This document shows, piece after piece, positions 6,271 through 8,353 of a stretch of DNA of 8,353 nt. A program made the translations under genes and the position numbers. Every line of letters starts with the position of its first letter. The stretch's first letter is position 1. The DNA comes from Paracoccaceae bacterium (lineage in GTDB: Bacteria; Pseudomonadota; Alphaproteobacteria; Rhodobacterales; Rhodobacteraceae). A model generated the notes under the pieces. That model worked only from the letters and a program-made list of their open reading frames with translations, made no database searches and was not told the DNA's origin. The stretch lies in NCBI GenBank assembly GCA_029881635.1, contig JAOUMG010000059.1:1-8353 (forward strand), read 5' to 3'.

Positions 6271-6277
6271 CCCTCCC
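6271..6277 (-). promoter_or_regulatory. Ribosome binding site deciding the TTG start of the VOC gene
   Basis: On the - strand GGGAGGG lies 6 nt upstream of TTG at 6264-6262. The alternative ATG at 6294 has only a GGGG run directly before it, without good spacing. Confidence 0.65.
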
Positions 6278-6445
6278 GCTGCTGCAGCGATCATACCCCA
6301 TGCGGAGCCAATACTCAAAACGTGGCGTCGAAGCGACAACCTGCGTCGATTTTGCACTGTTTTCGGGCGCGCGAAGCCGTTAACAGGGCATCCGAGAGAG
6401 TGTTGTACCGCCGTTGAGCGGAAGCTGACTTAAGGAGATGTGCCG

Positions 6446-7207
6446 ATGAAGGTCTTGGTGCCGGTCAAGCGGGTGATCGATTATAACGTGAAAGTCCGCG
6501 TCAAGGCGGATGGCAGCGGTGTCGATCTGGCCAATGTCAAAATGTCGATGAACCCGTTCGACGAAATTGCTGTCGAAGAGGCGATCCGGCTAAGAGAAGC
6601 CGGCAAGGTCGAGGAGATCGTCGTTGTCTCCATCGGTGTGAAGCAGTCGCAAGAAACGTTGCGGACCGCGCTTGCAATGGGTGCCGATCGGGCGATCCTG
6701 ATCGAGGCTGCATCTGACGTGCATACCGATATCGAACCTCTGGCAGTCGCCAAATTGCTTGCCGCCGTGGTCAAGGAAGAAAACCCGGGGCTTGTGATTT
6801 GTGGCAAACAGGCGATTGACAATGACATGAACGCCACCGGGCAGATGCTGTCGGCGCTGCTCGGCTGGTCGCAGGCCACCTTCATTTCCGAGCTTTCCGT
6901 TGACGGCGACAGTGCCACTGTCACCCGCGAAGTGGATGGCGGTCTGCAGACGATCAAGGTAACGATGCCGGCGATTGTCACGGTTGATCTGCGCCTGAAC
7001 GAACCGCGTTATGCCTCTTTGCCGAATATCATGAAGGCCAAGAAAAAGCCGCTCGATGAAAAGACGCCCGCCGATTACGGCGTTGATGTCGCGCCGCGCC
7101 TGACCGTGGTCAAGACCTCTGAACCTGCCGGGCGCAAGGCCGGTGTAAAGGTCGGGTCGGTCGATGAACTGATTGCAAAACTCAAAGACGAAGCGGGGGT
7201 ACTCTGA
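6446..7207 (+). CDS. etfB: Electron transfer flavoprotein subunit beta (EtfB)
   Basis: Small subunit of ETF, the soluble FAD/AMP heterodimer that takes electrons from acyl-CoA and other flavin dehydrogenases and passes them to ETF:quinone oxidoreductase. The protein is 253 residues, like human ETFB (255). Seen: N-terminal [19 protein letters not shown], the AMP-site GKQAIDND (120-127), the ETF-beta signature from VTREVDGG to MPAIVT (159-179), and the recognition loop [14 protein letters not shown] (188-201), whose Leu192 aligns with human Leu195, the anchor that docks partner dehydrogenases. Lys197 and Lys200 align with human Lys200 and Lys203, which are methylated in mitochondria. ATG at 6446 is chosen over an in-frame GTG at 6440, since AAGGAG (6432-6437) is 8 nt upstream. 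Its TGA overlaps the etfA ATG by 1 nt, so translation is coupled. The sequence is of the group I (beta-oxidation) type, not the FixBA or bifurcating type. Confidence 0.97.
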   Translation: MKVLVPVKRVIDYNVKVRVKADGSGVDLANVKMSMNPFDEIAVEEAIRLREAGKVEEIVVVSIGVKQSQETLRTALAMGADRAILIEAASDVHTDIEPLAVAKLLAAVVKEENPGLVICGKQAIDNDMNATGQMLSALLGWSQATFISELSVDGDSATVTREVDGGLQTIKVTMPAIVTVDLRLNEPRYASLPNIMKAKKKPLDEKTPADYGVDVAPRLTVVKTSEPAGRKAGVKVGSVDELIAKLKDEAGVL

Positions 7208-8133
7208 TGGCTGTTCTTCTGTTGGGTGAAGTGACCGATGGCCAGCTGTCGGTCGATGCGACTGCCAAGGCCATAACCGCCGCGTTGAAACTGGGTGATG
7301 TCACGGTTCTGTGCGCCGGGGCCAAAGCTGCGGATGCGGCGGCAGAGGCGGCAAAAATCGCCGGAGTCAAAAAGGTGCTTTGCGCCGAAGATGCCTCACT
7401 CGGGCACCGGCTTGCGGAACCTACCGCCGCGCTGATCGTATCGCTGGCGGGTGATTATTCGCATATCGTCGCCCCTGCCACCACGGATGCCAAGAACGTT
7501 CTGCCGCGTGTGGCGGCCCTGTTGGACGTGATGGTCATTTCGGATGTCTCGGGTGTGGTCGATGGCGACACGTTCGAACGCCCGATCTATGCCGGTAACG
7601 CCATTCAGACGGTGAAGTCATCGGACAAGACCAAAGTGGTCTCCATCCGCACCTCGACCTTTGATCCGGCGGAAATGGGCGGTTCGGCTTCGGTTGAAAA
7701 CATCAAGGCCGTGGCCAATCCCGGTCTTTCGGAATGGGTGGCGGATAAAGTTGCGTCATCCGACCGGCCGGAACTGACTTCGGCGGGCGTCGTGGTATCG
7801 GGCGGCCGCGGGGTCGGATCGAAAGACGATTTCGCGCTGATCGAGAAACTGGCCGACAAGCTTGGCGCCGCCGTTGGCGCATCACGCGCGGCAGTGGATA
7901 GCGGTTATGCCCCGAACGACTGGCAGGTCGGTCAGACAGGCAAAGTCGTGGCCCCGCAGCTTTACGTTGCCATCGGCATCTCGGGCGCGATTCAGCACCT
8001 CGCCGGCATGAAGGACAGCAAGATCATCGTGGCCATCAACAAGGACGAAGAGGCCCCTATCTTCCAGGTCGCCGATTACGGCCTGGTGGCAGATCTCTTC
8101 ACAGCGGTGCCTGAACTGATCGAAAAGCTCTGA
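7207..8133 (+). CDS. etfA: Electron transfer flavoprotein subunit alpha (EtfA)
   Basis: Large subunit of ETF, carrying the redox-active FAD. It is 308 residues, a normal bacterial length. The N-terminal half (about 1-185) is the partner-binding domain; the FAD domain follows. Visible FAD-site residues, numbered here and in human [12 protein letters not shown] (198-205), Arg227 (human 249) in SRAAVDSG, Thr244 (266) in GQTG, Ser259 (281) and His264 (286) in SGAIQH, Asn278 (300), and Asp296 (318). The constant offset of 22 across all these sites supports a complete, functional subunit. The family signature [17 protein letters not shown] (252-268) is intact. The start overlaps the etfB stop (7205-7207), and no independent ribosome site stronger than GGGGG is present, which fits translational coupling. 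The two-gene operon ends at the terminator beginning 17 nt downstream. No dehydrogenase gene follows. Confidence 0.98.
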   Translation: MAVLLLGEVTDGQLSVDATAKAITAALKLGDVTVLCAGAKAADAAAEAAKIAGVKKVLCAEDASLGHRLAEPTAALIVSLAGDYSHIVAPATTDAKNVLPRVAALLDVMVISDVSGVVDGDTFERPIYAGNAIQTVKSSDKTKVVSIRTSTFDPAEMGGSASVENIKAVANPGLSEWVADKVASSDRPELTSAGVVVSGGRGVGSKDDFALIEKLADKLGAAVGASRAAVDSGYAPNDWQVGQTGKVVAPQLYVAIGISGAIQHLAGMKDSKIIVAINKDEEAPIFQVADYGLVADLFTAVPELIEKL

Positions 8134-8149
8134 GAACGTCGTAACGAAG

Positions 8150-8187
8150 AAAAGAAAGGCCCGCTGAATAGCGGGCCTTTCTTTTTT
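8150..8187 (+). terminator. Strong intrinsic terminator after etfA, probably bidirectional
   Basis: A perfect 15-bp stem (8150-8164 with 8171-8185), GC-rich at its top (GGCCCGC/GCGGGCC), closes a 6-nt loop TGAATA and runs into TTTTTT (8182-8187). Because the left arm starts with AAAAGAAA, the - strand reads the same hairpin followed by TTTCTTTT, so it can also stop the leftward gene that ends at 8197. Confidence 0.93.
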
Positions 8188-8196
8188 CGCGCCAGT

Positions 8197-8353
8197 TCAA
8201 AGCAGGGACCGCAACACCGGTGCCAATGCGTCGGCCACTTCCTGATGTATCCGCGGGCCCGGCAGTTCCTGCGCAATCGGTTCCTCCAATGGCGAAAAAT
8301 GCATCCCCTCGATACCTGCCTGGCGGGCCGCGAGGCTGGGGTCAATCTGCACC
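8197..8353 (-). CDS. C-terminal end of an unidentified protein (possible SGNH/GDSL hydrolase)
   Basis: The last 51 codons of a leftward gene; its start is beyond the right edge. The frame is open from 8352 to TGA at 8199-8197 and reads VQIDPSLAARQAGIEGMHFS, then a Pro/Glu-rich stretch, then HQEVADALAPVLRSLL. The G-M-H-F-S element followed by an amphipathic helix near the C-terminus recalls the block V region of SGNH/GDSL esterases (D-G-x-H-F), where the His is catalytic. However, the Asp position would be Glu, and the fragment is too short to decide. The gene ends 10 nt from the T-run of the etfA terminator, which would serve it as well. That this is a real gene is likely; its function is a guess. 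Confidence 0.65.
   Translation of the reverse strand, partial: VQIDPSLAARQAGIEGMHFSPLEEPIAQELPGPRIHQEVADALAPVLRSLL

Noticed and set aside
6352..6384. Possible etfB promoter (TTGCAC with GTTAAC)
   Set aside because: The spacing is 21 nt and the -10 match is poor; the promoter is probably in 6265-6431 but cannot be fixed by eye.
6481..6981. A 166-codon - strand frame opposite etfB
   Set aside because: Ser/Thr/Ala-rich shadow of a firmly identified gene.
1..8353. tRNA, rRNA, CRISPR array, insertion sequence, prophage, toxin-antitoxin or defence genes
   Set aside because: No cloverleaf, regularly spaced repeats, transposase, terminal inverted repeats or such gene families were seen on either strand.

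Overview
The window looks like ordinary chromosomal DNA from an alphaproteobacterium, most likely Rhodobacterales (Roseobacter-type). The grounds are fairly GC-rich DNA with G/C-rich third codon positions, a ParC typical of that group, a HIG1-type twin-transmembrane protein next to a PduO-type cobalamin adenosyltransferase, and an adjacent etfB-etfA pair. This assignment is by protein resemblance and remembered gene order; no search was run. I see no insertion sequence, phage gene, CRISPR array, tRNA or rRNA, and no clear sign of recent transfer.

Layout. (1) Bases 2-412 hold the C-terminal end of a cytochrome P450, + strand. (2) 499-1350 is a DUF533/TerB-like protein with a glycine-rich repeat linker, behind a plausible sigma70 promoter. 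(3) It converges on parC (1459-3777, - strand), with an inverted repeat between the two. (4) 3778-4214 is a gap between divergent genes; its only candidate gene is a 52-58 residue single-pass membrane protein at 3868-4044. (5) A + strand cluster follows: an SDR oxidoreductase (4215-5045), the HIG1 protein (5113-5322, TTG start) and the cobalamin adenosyltransferase (5322-5894, overlapping by 1 nt). (6) A small VOC/glyoxalase-fold gene (5899-6264, - strand, probable TTG start) converges on the adenosyltransferase with 4 nt between stop codons. (7) etfB-etfA (6446-8133, stop and start overlapping by 1 nt) ends at a strong intrinsic terminator. (8) The C-terminal 51 codons of a - strand gene run off the right edge.

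How the genes fit together. EtfAB carries electrons from acyl-CoA and related flavin dehydrogenases to ETF:quinone oxidoreductase. The adenosyltransferase makes adenosylcobalamin, used for example by methylmalonyl-CoA mutase in propionate, odd-chain and branched-chain acyl-CoA breakdown. The HIG1 protein belongs to a family that acts on respiratory complexes in mitochondria. The 5.1-8.1 kb part therefore has a loose acyl-CoA oxidation and respiration theme. ParC is a housekeeping enzyme unrelated to this.

No new multi-gene system is evident. The points most worth a second look are the small membrane ORF with an occludable ribosome site upstream of parC, the repeated linker of the DUF533 protein, two small genes with probable TTG starts, Ala in place of the usual quinolone-contact Ser in ParC, and the hairpin holding two convergent stop codons.
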